Positions 15,860 to 25,371 are shown, numbered from the stretch's first letter. The stretch is 64,000 nucleotides of DNA from PNAI01 sp035574295 (GCA_035574295.1 DATLYX010000049.1:22335-86334), one strand, 5' to 3'. Numbers and translations are program-made. Notes: generated by a model from the sequence alone, not told the origin.

Positions 15860-17581
15860 ATGTCGACCACGAGTCCCCGCGAGGAGCGCATTCCCTGGCC
15901 GCCGGTCGGCGTGACCGCGGCGATCGGTTACGCGGCAACCTCGCATCGCCGCGCGGCGCTGCTGCTGATTGTGGTGGCGCTTTTGGCGTTCCTGCCCGGG
16001 TTCTTTCAGTTGCCGCCCATCGACCGCGAAGAGGCGCGGGTTGCCCAGGCCTCAAAGCAGATGCTCGAGTCGGGCGACTATCTCGACATCCGCTTCCAGG
16101 AGGAGATTCGCTACCGGCGGCCGGCAGGCATCCATTGGCTGCAGGTGGCGGTGGTAGGCGCGGCCGACGCCCTCGGCGTGGCCGATGCAGAAACCAGAAT
16201 CTGGCTCTACCGCATTCCGTCGCTCCTCGGCGCGGTGGGAGCCGTATTGCTGACTTATTGGGCGGCGCTCGCCTTTGTGTCGCGCCGCGCCGCGGTGCTG
16301 GCCGCGCTGATGCTGGCGACCTCGCTCATTGTCGGCGTAGCAGCGCGCCTTGCCACGAGCAACGCCATGCTGCTTCTGACGGCTGTTGCCGCAATGGGGG
16401 CGTTGGCGCGCGCTTATCTCGGCGGACGCAGCGAGCATATGAGCGGCCGGGAATGGAAGCTGCCGGCGATTTTTTGGTCGGCGCTGGCCGCCGGCGTCCT
16501 GCTCAGGGGTCCGCTGATTCTGTTGTTCGTCATCGTAACGGCCGCCACGCTGTCGATCCTCGACCGTTCGCTGCGCTGGCTTGTGGGGTTGCGACCGCTT
16601 CTTGGTGCGGCATGGTTTGTGCTGTTGTTGACGCCCTACGTGATCGCGACCTGGATGCGCGGCGGGGAAGGATTCGTTGAGCGGTTGATCGGCGAGGAAT
16701 TGCTCGCCCTGCTATTTGGTGGCAGGGAATCCCGCTTTGTCCCCCCGGGATATTATTTCGTCCTGTTCTGGGTGGCGTTCTGGCCCAGCGCGACGCTCGC
16801 GGGATTTGCCGCGCCGAGCGTCTGGGCAGCGCGCCACGAGCCCGGCGCGAAATTTCTGCTGGCGTGGCTCGTTCCGTCTTGGATCATCTTCGAGCTCCTC
16901 ATCACCAAGCTGCCGCATTACGTGCTGCCGCTGTATCCCGCGGTCGCGATTTTGATCGCCGGCATTTTGGACCCGCATCTTTTGGCGCGCAAACGCTGGA
17001 TGGTGCGCGGCACCAGTTGGTGGTTCGTGCTGCCGAGTGTGCTTGTGGTGGCGGCCGTCGTCGCGCAGATCGTCATCACGAGACAGCTTGGCCTCATCGC
17101 CTGGCCGTTTGCCGCCGGTGCGATGATCCTCGGGCTGATTGCCTGGCGGCTGTACGAGGTGGACGGCGCCGAGCGTTCGCTGCTGCGCGCCATGGCCGCT
17201 TCGATCCTGCTCGCCCTGACCTGTTATGGCGTAATCGGTCCGGCCTTGCAGCCGCTGTTTCCCAGCGCCGCGCTCGCCCGCATCGTGCACGACTCCGACT
17301 GCAAAGAGCCGCTGGCCGCTGCCGCTGGGTACCACGAACCGAGTCTGGTGTTTCTGGTCGGGACCTCGACCCGGTATGTGGACGGCGCCGGTGCCGCCGA
17401 GTTTCTCGCACGCGGCCCTTGCCGCTTTGCGTTCGTGGAGGCGCGCCACGAGCGCAACTTTGCCCAGCGCGCCGAGGCCATCGGCCTTCGTTATGCGCCG
17501 GGACCGCGCATCGAGGGCATCAACTACAGCACCGGCCGATCGGTTTCGATCGCCGTCTATCTCTCCGAGCGCGTTCCCTGA
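15860..17581 (+). CDS. Glycosyltransferase family 39-type membrane protein (ArnT-like)
   Basis: 573 residues with about 11-12 transmembrane helices in the N-terminal two thirds and a soluble C-terminal part. The first periplasmic loop carries PIDREEARVAQASKQMLE, the acidic signature used by GT39/GT83 transferases that take a sugar from a polyprenyl-phosphate donor. IRYRRPAGIHWLQ matches the conserved K/R-P-P-L-x-Y-W-like segment of ArnT. The likely role is transfer of a sugar to a periplasmic acceptor (lipid A, another glycolipid or protein); the acceptor cannot be told. The start at ATG 15860 follows the family; a TTG at 15785 would include the tandem-repeat peptide. It lies downstream of pbpC on the same strand, consistent with an envelope-biogenesis run. 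Confidence 0.85.
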   Translation: MSTTSPREERIPWPPVGVTAAIGYAATSHRRAALLLIVVALLAFLPGFFQLPPIDREEARVAQASKQMLESGDYLDIRFQEEIRYRRPAGIHWLQVAVVGAADALGVADAETRIWLYRIPSLLGAVGAVLLTYWAALAFVSRRAAVLAALMLATSLIVGVAARLATSNAMLLLTAVAAMGALARAYLGGRSEHMSGREWKLPAIFWSALAAGVLLRGPLILLFVIVTAATLSILDRSLRWLVGLRPLLGAAWFVLLLTPYVIATWMRGGEGFVERLIGEELLALLFGGRESRFVPPGYYFVLFWVAFWPSATLAGFAAPSVWAARHEPGAKFLLAWLVPSWIIFELLITKLPHYVLPLYPAVAILIAGILDPHLLARKRWMVRGTSWWFVLPSVLVVAAVVAQIVITRQLGLIAWPFAAGAMILGLIAWRLYEVDGAERSLLRAMAASILLALTCYGVIGPALQPLFPSAALARIVHDSDCKEPLAAAAGYHEPSLVFLVGTSTRYVDGAGAAEFLARGPCRFAFVEARHERNFAQRAEAIGLRYAPGPRIEGINYSTGRSVSIAVYLSERVP

Positions 17582-17590
17582 ACCCCGCCG

Positions 17591-18790
17591 TTACTTCGCC
17601 GCCGCAAGCGCAGCAAAGCCGCGTTCCAGATCCGCGATCAGATCGCCCACATCCTCAAGCCCGATGTGGAACCGCACCGCGGGTCCGCCTGGCGCCCATC
17701 GCGTTGCCGTGCGCACTGGCGCGCAGTCGAAGGGAATCGCCAGGCTTTCGAAACCGCCCCATGACGCTCCCATCCCGTAGAGCTTCAGTGCATTGAGAAA
17801 GGCGTAGATCGCCTCCTGCCGCACCGGCTTGAAGATGACGCTGAACAAGCCGCAGGCGCCGGTGAAGTCGCGCTTCCAGATCGTATGCTGCGGATGGCTC
17901 GGCAGCGCCGGATGGATCACGCGCAAAATTTCCGGCCGCGCTTCGAGCCAGCGCGCCACTGCAAGCCCAGACTGGTGATGGCGCGCAAGTCGCACCCCGA
18001 GCGTGCGAAAACCGCGCAAACCGAGATACATGTCGTCCGGCCCGACGCAGAGGCCGCTGGTGAACACCATGTCCGCGAGCCCCTGCCACGCCGCCGCGTT
18101 CGCCGACACCGTGCCCAGCATCACGTCGGAATGGCCGCCGATGTATTTCGTGCCCGACAGGATCGAGAGGTCGACGCCCTTGCCGAGCGCGTTGAAATAC
18201 AGCGGGCCGGCCCAGGTGTTGTCCATCAGCACCAGCGCCCCGCGCGCATGCGCGACAGCGGCGATGGCCGGCACGTCCTGGACTTCGAACGAGAGGGAGC
18301 CCGGCGATTCGAGAAACACCGCGCGGGTGTTCGGCTGGAACAGCTCGGCGATTCGTTCCCCGACCAACGGATCGTAGTAGGTGGTGGTGACGCCGAGCCG
18401 GACGAGCACGGTGTCGCAGAATCGACGGGTCGGCGCATAGACGCTGTCGGTGACCAAGAGATGATCGCCGCTGCGCAGCACCGAGAGCAGGGCGGTGGAG
18501 ATTGCCGCGAGTCCCGACGGCAGCAGCGCCACCCCGGCGCAGGCCGGCCCCTCGATCTCGCGGATCGCCGTCTCCAGGGCTTCCGAGGTGGGGGTGCCGC
18601 GCCGTCCGTAGTGATACTGCCCGCGCCGCGCCACAAAATCCTCCGCGGTGCGATAGAGCAGGGTCGAGGCGTGATAGACCGGCGGATTGACGTAGCCGTG
18701 GTGCGCGAAGGGATCGCGCCCTCCGATCGAGAGCTTGGTTTCCGGCTTGTAGTCAGGCTTTGGCGGCTTTTCGTCGCCCGGCTTGTTCAT
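17591..18790 (-). CDS. metC: Cystathionine beta-lyase
   Basis: 399 residues, the normal length of Cys/Met-metabolism PLP enzymes. The PLP-binding Lys is in LSILSGTKYIGGHSDVMLG, with the upstream Asp in ALVLMDNTWAGPLYF that contacts the pyridine nitrogen. YHYGRRGTPTSEALE is the conserved segment that closes the neighbouring active site. The enzyme cleaves cystathionine to homocysteine, pyruvate and ammonia in methionine synthesis. It is transcribed divergently from aapJ, and a metC-aapJQMP arrangement is known in rhizobia. The stop is 9 bp from the stop of the convergent GT39 gene. Confidence 0.93.
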   Translation of the reverse strand: MNKPGDEKPPKPDYKPETKLSIGGRDPFAHHGYVNPPVYHASTLLYRTAEDFVARRGQYHYGRRGTPTSEALETAIREIEGPACAGVALLPSGLAAISTALLSVLRSGDHLLVTDSVYAPTRRFCDTVLVRLGVTTTYYDPLVGERIAELFQPNTRAVFLESPGSLSFEVQDVPAIAAVAHARGALVLMDNTWAGPLYFNALGKGVDLSILSGTKYIGGHSDVMLGTVSANAAAWQGLADMVFTSGLCVGPDDMYLGLRGFRTLGVRLARHHQSGLAVARWLEARPEILRVIHPALPSHPQHTIWKRDFTGACGLFSVIFKPVRQEAIYAFLNALKLYGMGASWGGFESLAIPFDCAPVRTATRWAPGGPAVRFHIGLEDVGDLIADLERGFAALAAAK

Positions 18791-19016
18791 GGCTTAATCC
18801 TCGCGTCGTCCGGCATTTACCGCGCGCTTTGTCGCGAGCGTCAACCCCTTGACCGGCCAGTTCCTTCGTTCTCTGATGGTTGAGTATGAGGGGGTGATTT
18901 GGCAATCGGCCGGCTTTAACTCCGGCTGCGCCGCCAGTCGCAAGGCAAGCCACGCGAGCAACGCGTCCTGGGCGCGTGCGCCTGTGCGGCCTTAAAGGTC
19001 GTGGGAGAAGCTCATC
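18791..19016. promoter_or_regulatory. Divergent promoter region between metC and aapJ
   Basis: These 226 bp must hold the promoters for both metC and aapJQMP. A short AT-richer stretch (around 18880-18905) and a Shine-Dalgarno-like GGGAGAAG before 19017 are seen. No operator could be assigned. Confidence 0.5.
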
Positions 19017-20033
19017 ATGACGTCCCCTGTCATTCGAATGGCGCTCGCGGCGGTTCTCGCCTGCGTTGCGACGGCGGCGTCCTCGCAAACTCTCAACACC
19101 GTCAAATCGCGCGGCGTGCTCAATTGCGGCGCCAACGGCAATCTCGCCGGCTTCGGCGCGCCGGACGCGCAAGGCCGCTGGACCGGCCTCGACGTCGACT
19201 TCTGCCGCGCCATCGCCGCCGCCATTTTCAACGATCCGAACAAGGTGAAATTCGTGCCGCTGTCGGCCAAGGATCGCTTCACCGCCTTGCAGTCCGGCGA
19301 GGTCGATGTGCTGGTGCGGAACACGACTTGGACCATTTCCCGCGACACCACGCTCGGCCTCAACTTCACCGGCATCAATTACTATGATCATCAGGCCATC
19401 ATGGTGCGCAAATCGCTGCAGGTGAAATCCGCGCTCGAGCTCAACGACGCGGCGATCTGTGTGCAGCAGGGCACCACCACGGAGAAGAACCTTGCCGACT
19501 TCTTCCGCGCCCGCAAGATGCGGCTCAAAACCGTGACTTTTGCCTCCCCGGACGAAACCATCAAAGCCTATGACTCCAAGCGTTGCGACGCCTTCACCAC
19601 CGACGCCTCAGGCATACGCAGCGAGATGCGCAAGCTGGCCAATCCCGACGAGCACGTGATCCTCGACGACGTGGTGTCCAAGGAGCCGCTCGGTCCCGCC
19701 GTGCGCCAGGGCGACGATCAGTGGTTCGATATCGTCAAATGGGTGCACTTTGCCATGCTGATCGCCGAGGAATACGGCGTGACCAGAGCCAACGTCGATG
19801 ACATGCGCAAGTCCGACATTCCTGCGGTGCGGCGACTGCTCGGCGTGGAGGACAACGTGGGCGCGGGCCTGGGTTTGACCGCCGACTGGGCCTACCGGAT
19901 CATCAAGCACGTCGGCAACTACGGGGAGTCCTTCGAGCGCAACGTCGGCCAGGGATCGCCGCTCAAATTGCCGCGCGGCTTCAATGCGCTCTGGAACAAG
20001 GGCGGCCTGCAGTACGCGCCGCCGATGCTCTGA
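19017..20033 (+). CDS. aapJ: General L-amino acid ABC transporter, periplasmic binding protein
   Basis: 338 residues. Residues 1-24 are a signal peptide ending ATAASSQ. The mature protein is a type II solute-binding protein of the PAAT family. TLNTVKSRGVLNCGANGNLA starts the first lobe, LDVDFCRAIAAAIF and LQSGEVDVLVRNTTW follow, and the second lobe is entered at AICVQQGTTTEKNL. DAFTTDASGIRSEM is characteristic of AapJ-type proteins. It binds a broad range of L-amino acids and passes them to AapQ/AapM. It heads the operon aapJ-aapQ-aapM-aapP; the gap to aapQ is 33 bp. Confidence 0.94.
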   Translation: MTSPVIRMALAAVLACVATAASSQTLNTVKSRGVLNCGANGNLAGFGAPDAQGRWTGLDVDFCRAIAAAIFNDPNKVKFVPLSAKDRFTALQSGEVDVLVRNTTWTISRDTTLGLNFTGINYYDHQAIMVRKSLQVKSALELNDAAICVQQGTTTEKNLADFFRARKMRLKTVTFASPDETIKAYDSKRCDAFTTDASGIRSEMRKLANPDEHVILDDVVSKEPLGPAVRQGDDQWFDIVKWVHFAMLIAEEYGVTRANVDDMRKSDIPAVRRLLGVEDNVGAGLGLTADWAYRIIKHVGNYGESFERNVGQGSPLKLPRGFNALWNKGGLQYAPPML

Positions 20034-20066
20034 GGCCGCATTGTCCGGGGCGTTCCGGAGCACGTG

Positions 20067-21251
20067 ATGGACGCGGCGGAGAGCGCAAAGCCGGGCGTTT
20101 CATTGCTCAACAATCCCAGGGCGCGCGCCATTGCCTACCAGGCGCTGTTGTGCGCGGCCATCGCCGCGCTGGCCTACGGCGCCATCACCACCGCCAGCGC
20201 CAATCTCAAGCGCGCCAAGATCGCCTCCGGCTTCGGGTTCTGGAACGACACCGCCGGCTTCGACATCAGCCAGACCCTGATCGAGTATTCGATCACCTCG
20301 ACTTACGGCCGCGCCTTCTGGGTCGGTCTGCTCAACACCTTGCTGGTCGCCGCCATCGGCATCGTCCTGGCCACGGTCCTCGGCTTCGCGGTGGGCATCG
20401 CACGGCTCTCGCGCAACTGGCTGGTGTCGCGACTGGCCGGCCTCTACGTGGAGGTCATTCGCAACCTGCCGCTGCTGCTGCAGCTTCTGTTCTGGTACAA
20501 CGCCGTGCTCAACGCGCTGCCCGAGCGGCTGCAGGACAGCATTCGCATTCCCGGCGGCGGGTATCTGAATCGCCGCGGCCTGTTTCTGCCGGAGCCGGTA
20601 TTCGGCTCCGGCGCGGGAATTGCGCTTTCCGCGCTGGTTTTCGGGATCATTGCGGCCATTGCCTACCGGAGCTGGGCCAAGCGCCGCCGCGAGCGCACCG
20701 GCTTTGCACCCCCGGTCACGGTCGTTGTGCTGGCGCTGGTGCTGGCACCGCCGCTCGTTGCCTTGGCGCTCGCCGGTTTTCCGGTCGCGTTCGATTATCC
20801 GCAGCCCGGGCGTTTCAATATCCACGGCGGGCTGGAAATCCTGCCCGAATTCATCGCGCTGCTGATCGGCCTCTCCACCTATACCGCCGCCTTCATTGCC
20901 GAAGCGGTGCGTGCGGGGCTGCTGGCGGTGCCGCGCGGCCAGACCGAGGCGGCCCAGTCGCTCGGGTTGTCCGCATGGCGGACCGTGCGCTTTGTGGTGA
21001 TTCCCCAGGCCATGCGCGTGATCGTGCCGCCGCTGACGAGCCAGTATCTCAATCTCACCAAAAACTCATCGCTCGCCGTGGCGATCGGCTATCCCGACCT
21101 GGTGCACATCTTCGCCGGCACCGTGCTCAATCAGACCGGGCAGGCCGTGGAAGTGATCGCCCTGACCATGGCGGTCTATTTGAGCATCAGCCTGTTCACC
21201 TCGCTGCTGATGAACATTTACAACCGCCGCGTGGCGATTGTGGAGCGCTAG
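20067..21251 (+). CDS. aapQ: General L-amino acid ABC transporter, permease AapQ
   Basis: 394 residues, with several transmembrane helices and the long periplasmic insertion that is typical of AapQ (about 150-230). The C-terminal half carries the EAA loop: AEAVRAGLLAVPRGQTEAAQ, then LGLSAWRTVRFVVIPQAMR, which docks on the ATPase. GTG at 20064 directly precedes ATG 20067; the ATG is preferred. It forms the membrane channel with AapM. It ends 4 bp before the GTG start of aapM. Confidence 0.94.
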   Translation: MDAAESAKPGVSLLNNPRARAIAYQALLCAAIAALAYGAITTASANLKRAKIASGFGFWNDTAGFDISQTLIEYSITSTYGRAFWVGLLNTLLVAAIGIVLATVLGFAVGIARLSRNWLVSRLAGLYVEVIRNLPLLLQLLFWYNAVLNALPERLQDSIRIPGGGYLNRRGLFLPEPVFGSGAGIALSALVFGIIAAIAYRSWAKRRRERTGFAPPVTVVVLALVLAPPLVALALAGFPVAFDYPQPGRFNIHGGLEILPEFIALLIGLSTYTAAFIAEAVRAGLLAVPRGQTEAAQSLGLSAWRTVRFVVIPQAMRVIVPPLTSQYLNLTKNSSLAVAIGYPDLVHIFAGTVLNQTGQAVEVIALTMAVYLSISLFTSLLMNIYNRRVAIVER

Positions 21252-21255
21252 CGCC

Positions 21256-22401
21256 GTGCCGCCCCTGCAGACCGCATTTGTTGCCCCGGCGCCAATCCCG
21301 GCCGCGCCGCCGCCGCGCAGCGAGACCGGTGTCATCGCCTGGCTGCGCGCAAACTTGTTTTCGAGCTCGCTCAATATTGCGCTTACGGTCCTTTGCGTGC
21401 TTTTGCTTTTCTGGACCGTGCCGCCTTTGGTCAAATTCCTGCTGCTCGATGCGGTCTGGACCGGCTTCGATCGGGAATCCTGTCTCGCGCGGCCGGAGCG
21501 ACCCGTGGTCGGCGCCTGCTGGGCGTTTGTGGCCGAACGGTTGAACTTTTTCATCTATGGCTTCTATCCCATCGAGGAACGCTGGCGGGTCGATATTTTC
21601 TTCGCCGCGCTCGCCTTCGGCATCGGCTGGATGACCTGGCTTGACGCACCGCGCCGCGGCCTCGGCATGCTGTACTTCTTTTTGGCGCTGCCGGTTGCCT
21701 CGTTCGTCCTGCTGTATGGCGCGCCCCGGCTTGGACTTCCGATCGTTGAGACCGCCAAGTGGGGCGGCGTCCTGGTGACCGTGGTGGTGGCCGCGGTCGG
21801 CATCGTGGTGGCGCTGCCCATCGGCATCCTGCTGGCGCTGGGGCGGCGCTCGTCCATGCCTGCGGTGCGCCTGTTCTCGGTGATTTACATCGAATTCGTT
21901 CGCGGCGTTCCGCTGATCACAGTGCTGTTCATGGCAAGCGTGATGCTGCCGCTGTTTCTGCCCGAGGTCTGGTCGCCCGACAAATTGCTGCGCGCGCTGA
22001 TCGGCGTTGCCATGTTCTCCGCCGCATATCTTGCCGAGGTGGTGCGCGCCGGGCTGCAGGCCATCCCGCGCGGCCAGTACGAGGCGGCCCAGGCGCTCGG
22101 CCTCGGCTACTGGAAGGTCATGTATCTTGTGATTCTGCCGCAGGCGCTCAAAATCACCATTCCCAACATGGTCAACAGCGCGATCGGACTGTTCAAGGAC
22201 ACCACGCTCGTGTTTGTGGTCGGCATTTTCGATCTGCTCAAGACCGTGGAGGCCTCGCGCATCGACCCCAAATGGGCCACCCCGGTCACCAGCGTGACCG
22301 GCTACGCTTTCGTCGGCCTGTTCTATTTTCTCGGCTGTTACGCGATGTCGCGCTATTCGCGCTATGTCGAGGCGCGGCTCGCCCAGGGCGAGCGGCGATG
22401 A
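21256..22401 (+). CDS. aapM: General L-amino acid ABC transporter, permease AapM
   Basis: 381 residues starting at GTG 21256, right after the aapQ stop. The N-terminal ~25 residues are Pro/Ala-rich and cytoplasmic, followed by transmembrane helices and the EAA signature AEVVRAGLQAIPRGQYEAAQ, then ALGLGYWKVMYLVILPQALK. A conserved VNSAIGLFKDTTLVFVVGIF helix lies near the end. It is the partner permease of AapQ. The stop overlaps the aapP start (ATGA, 22398-22401), so translation is coupled. Confidence 0.94.
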   Translation: MPPLQTAFVAPAPIPAAPPPRSETGVIAWLRANLFSSSLNIALTVLCVLLLFWTVPPLVKFLLLDAVWTGFDRESCLARPERPVVGACWAFVAERLNFFIYGFYPIEERWRVDIFFAALAFGIGWMTWLDAPRRGLGMLYFFLALPVASFVLLYGAPRLGLPIVETAKWGGVLVTVVVAAVGIVVALPIGILLALGRRSSMPAVRLFSVIYIEFVRGVPLITVLFMASVMLPLFLPEVWSPDKLLRALIGVAMFSAAYLAEVVRAGLQAIPRGQYEAAQALGLGYWKVMYLVILPQALKITIPNMVNSAIGLFKDTTLVFVVGIFDLLKTVEASRIDPKWATPVTSVTGYAFVGLFYFLGCYAMSRYSRYVEARLAQGERR

Positions 22402-23186
22402 GCGGCGCAAGCAATGCGATCGCCGGGTTTTTGAAACCAGCGCCGCTGCGCACGCCGGTGGCGGTGGAAATGATCGGCGTGAACAAGTGGTTTGGCGACT
22501 TTCACGTCCTGCGCGACATTAATCTGAAGGTGATGGGCGGCGAGCGGATCGTGATCTGCGGCCCGTCCGGCTCCGGCAAATCCACGCTGATCCGCTGCAT
22601 CAATCGGCTGGAGGAGCACCAGCGCGGTCGCATCATCGTGGACGGCGTCGAATTGACCGACGATGTGAAGAAAATCGAGGAGGTGCGCCGCGAGATCGGC
22701 ATGGTTTTTCAGCAGTTCAACCTATTTCCGCATCTGACGGTGCTGGAGAACCTCACGCTTGCGCCGGTCTGGGTGCGCCACTTGCCCAAGCGCGAGGCCG
22801 AAGAAATCGCCCGGCACTATCTGCGGCGCGTCAAAATTCCCGAGCAGGCGGACAAATATCCCGCGCAGCTCTCCGGCGGCCAGCAGCAGCGGGTTGCCAT
22901 CGCGCGCGCGCTCTGCATGAACCCAAAGATCATGCTGTTCGATGAGCCGACCTCCGCGCTCGATCCGGAAATGGTGAAAGAGGTGCTCGACGTAATGATC
23001 GAACTGGCCAACGACGGCATGACCATGATCGTGGTCAGCCACGAAATGGGCTTTGCACGTCAGGTCGCCGATCGAATGGTGTTCATGGACGAAGGGCAGA
23101 TCATCGAGGTCAACGCGCCGGACGCGTTTTTTGCCAACCCGCAGCATGAGCGCACGAAGCTGTTCCTGAGCCAGATCCTGCATTGA
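22398..23186 (+). CDS. aapP: General L-amino acid ABC transporter, ATP-binding protein
   Basis: 262 residues with all ABC ATPase motifs. These are Walker A GPSGSGKST (about 54-62), a Q-loop in MVFQQFNLFPHLTVLEN, signature LSGGQQQRVAIARAL, Walker B IMLFDEPTSALDPE, and the switch His in VVSHEMGFARQVADR. It energises import of amino acids through AapQM. It is the last gene of the operon and is convergent with the persulfide dioxygenase gene. A palindrome lies in the 102-bp gap. Confidence 0.96.
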   Translation: MSGASNAIAGFLKPAPLRTPVAVEMIGVNKWFGDFHVLRDINLKVMGGERIVICGPSGSGKSTLIRCINRLEEHQRGRIIVDGVELTDDVKKIEEVRREIGMVFQQFNLFPHLTVLENLTLAPVWVRHLPKREAEEIARHYLRRVKIPEQADKYPAQLSGGQQQRVAIARALCMNPKIMLFDEPTSALDPEMVKEVLDVMIELANDGMTMIVVSHEMGFARQVADRMVFMDEGQIIEVNAPDAFFANPQHERTKLFLSQILH

Positions 23187-23257
23187 GCGCAGCAGCACAG
23201 AACCGTGCGCTGCCTTGCAGCGCAGCCAATGGCCGAGTCGGCCGCCGGCCCGCCAGC

Positions 23258-23281
23258 CATTGGCCGAAATATCGGCCAATG
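23258..23281. terminator. Palindrome between convergent aapP and the persulfide dioxygenase gene
   Basis: CATTGGCCGA-AATA-TCGGCCAATG forms a perfect 10-bp stem with a 4-base loop, in the gap between two converging genes. A related GCCAATGGCCGA segment lies 30 bp upstream. No T-run follows on either strand, so it may be a bidirectional terminator or mRNA-end stabiliser rather than a textbook intrinsic terminator. Confidence 0.55.
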
Positions 23282-23288
23282 CGCGCGG

Positions 23289-24326
23289 TCAACGGACGAG
23301 GGGGCCGTTGGCCTTCTTCCAGGCGTCGAGGCCACCTTGGATATGGCAGGCCGACGAAAGCCCCGCGTCCTGCGCCGCCTGCACTGCCATGGCCGAGCGC
23401 TCGCCGAACGCGCAATAGAACACCATGCGCTTGCTGGTGGATTTGGCGAGCTCGTACAGCATGCCGCCCGCGCTGATGTTCTCTTGCAGGCTCGGATAGG
23501 GCACGTGCAGGGAACCTGGAATGAGGCCGTGCTTTTCGCGTTCGCTGCGCTCACGCAGATCGATGAGCGCCACATCCGGCCGCCCGACGAGTCCGAGCGC
23601 GGCTTCCGCGCTGAGCGCCCAACCGCGCCTGGCGATCTCCTCCTGCGCCAGCCCGACCTTCATGTTGGCGGGTATTGCCACGTCCATCATCTTCGGGTTC
23701 GGCAGATTGAGCTTGTTCATCAGCTCGACGTATTCGTCGATTGATTTCACCTGCAGGCGCGGATTGTAGCGTTTCTCCTCGCCGATCGTGGACACCGTAT
23801 CACCCTTGTAATCGTGTGCCGGATACACCAGCGTCTCGTCCGGCAATTTCAAGAGCCTGCCGAACAGCGACTCGTATTGCAGGCGCGGATCGCCGTTCTG
23901 GAAATCGGTGCGGCCGGTGCCGCGGATCAAGAGCGTATCGCCGGTGAACACGCGGTCGCCCATGAGGAAGCTGTAAGAGTCGTCGGTATGCCCGGGCGTG
24001 TAGATCGCCTCAAGCGAGATCCCCTCGATGGTCAGCTTATCGCCGTCGGACAGCCGCATCGACACCACGTCGGCCTTGCTCTGCTCGCCCATCACGGTGA
24101 TGCAGCGCGTGCGGTCGCGCAGCGCGCCGAGCCCGGTGATGTGGTCGGCATGCATGTGCGTGTCCACGGCCTTGACCAGCCGCAGGTCCAATTCCTTGAT
24201 GAGCTGCAGATAGCGGTCGACCTTTTCCAGAACCGGATCGATGATCAGCGCCTCGGCACCGCGCCGGCTCGCGATCAGATACGAATAGGTACACGAGACG
24301 GGGTCGAACAATTGGCGGAAAATCAT
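23289..24326 (-). CDS. Persulfide dioxygenase-rhodanese fusion (ETHE1/Blh-like MBL-fold protein)
   Basis: 345 residues in two domains. Residues 1 to about 235 are a metallo-beta-lactamase fold of the ETHE1 type. FDPVSCTYSYLIAS is the N-terminal signature, and VDTHMHADHITGLG (H57, H59, D61, H62) holds the iron-binding residues, with YTPGHTDDS and RGTGRTDFQ further on. Residues ~245-345 are a rhodanese domain whose active loop CAFGERS has Cys305. Such fusions oxidise glutathione persulfide to sulfite and move sulfane sulfur, detoxifying H2S and persulfides. The start at 24326 is preferred because AAAGAGG precedes it and MIFRQLFDPV is the family start; an open frame to 24386 adds unsupported residues. 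A sulfurtransferase gene lies 126 bp upstream on the same strand. Confidence 0.92.
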   Translation of the reverse strand: MIFRQLFDPVSCTYSYLIASRRGAEALIIDPVLEKVDRYLQLIKELDLRLVKAVDTHMHADHITGLGALRDRTRCITVMGEQSKADVVSMRLSDGDKLTIEGISLEAIYTPGHTDDSYSFLMGDRVFTGDTLLIRGTGRTDFQNGDPRLQYESLFGRLLKLPDETLVYPAHDYKGDTVSTIGEEKRYNPRLQVKSIDEYVELMNKLNLPNPKMMDVAIPANMKVGLAQEEIARRGWALSAEAALGLVGRPDVALIDLRERSEREKHGLIPGSLHVPYPSLQENISAGGMLYELAKSTSKRMVFYCAFGERSAMAVQAAQDAGLSSACHIQGGLDAWKKANGPLVR

Positions 24327-24452
24327 GCCGCGGCCCTCTTTGCCAAGCCCCGGCGCGATATTCCGATATTGGGGCTCCCCCGGCAATGGCCTTGCGTGGG
24401 CCGCGGGGTGGCGGGTTGCCTCGTTGCGGCGCGGGCGTTTACTGGCCCGCGG

Positions 24453-25304
24453 CTAATCCTTGACGATCGGCAGCTCGGGCCGGCTCGCCCATTCGGTCCA
24501 GGAACCGTCGTAGAGCGCCTTGGGTTCTTTGCCGATTGCCTCGAGCGCGAACCACAGCGTTGCCGCCGTCACCCCCGATCCGCAGCTTGTGATGATCGGC
24601 TTTGCCAAATCCACGCCGCCGGCGGCAAAGGCTTGCGCGATTTTTTCCGGCGGTACCAACCGGCCCTCCTGCACCAACGTTGTTGACGGCACGTTGAGCG
24701 CGCCCGGCATGTGACCGGATTTGATTCCCGGCCGCGGCTCCGGCGCTTGCCCGCGAAACCGCTCCGCCGGCCGCGCATCCACCACCTGCGCGGAACCGTT
24801 GGCGAGCGCAAGCTGCACGTCGCTGAGCATGGCGACCTTGGAGGTGTCGAGCATGGCATTGAACCGCCGCGCCGGCCGCTTGGTCATGCCGCTTTCAAGC
24901 GGCCGGCCTTCCGCCTTCCACTTCGGCAAGCCGCCGTCGAGGACAAAAACCTTCTTGGCGCCGAAGACTCGGAACGTCCACCACACCCGCGGCGCCCCGC
25001 CGAGCCCCACGCCGTCGTACACCACGATGGTGTCCTCATCGCTGATCCCGAGCCGTCCGACCTCCGCGGAGAATTGCTCCGCCCCCGGCAGCATGTGCGG
25101 CAGGTCGGTCGAATGATCCGCGATCCCGTCGATATCAAAGAACATCGCGCCGGGAATGTGCTCGGCGAGGTACTCAGCCTTGGCGTCGCGCTTAAGTGTG
25201 GGCAGATAGTAAGAGCCATCGACGATCGAGATGTCGGGCGCGCTCAGCCGCGCGGCGAGCCATTCGGTGGTGACGAGCCATTTGCTTGCGGGGGGATGGG
25301 CCAT
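24453..25304 (-). CDS. sseA: Sulfurtransferase, 3-mercaptopyruvate/thiosulfate type
   Basis: 283 residues with two rhodanese repeats. The N-terminal inactive copy covers about 5-140 (IVDGSYYLPTLKRDAKAEY and IVVYDGVGLGGAPRVWWTF). The C-terminal active copy has Cys241 in the loop CGSGVTAA, the signature of 3-mercaptopyruvate sulfurtransferase rather than thiosulfate-specific rhodanese. It moves sulfur from mercaptopyruvate to thiols or thioredoxin and can create persulfides, which the neighbouring dioxygenase removes. The start MAHPPASKWLV at 25304 fits the family; the longer frame to 25373 overlaps the divergent gene's start. Divergent from the ABM-like gene at 25372. Confidence 0.92.
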   Translation of the reverse strand: MAHPPASKWLVTTEWLAARLSAPDISIVDGSYYLPTLKRDAKAEYLAEHIPGAMFFDIDGIADHSTDLPHMLPGAEQFSAEVGRLGISDEDTIVVYDGVGLGGAPRVWWTFRVFGAKKVFVLDGGLPKWKAEGRPLESGMTKRPARRFNAMLDTSKVAMLSDVQLALANGSAQVVDARPAERFRGQAPEPRPGIKSGHMPGALNVPSTTLVQEGRLVPPEKIAQAFAAGGVDLAKPIITSCGSGVTAATLWFALEAIGKEPKALYDGSWTEWASRPELPIVKD

Positions 25305-25371
25305 GGCGTGTCTTTCGCAGGATCGCGTAACATAGGCCCTGGTCCGGTTCGCTGGAAGAGGAGAGTGCCGC

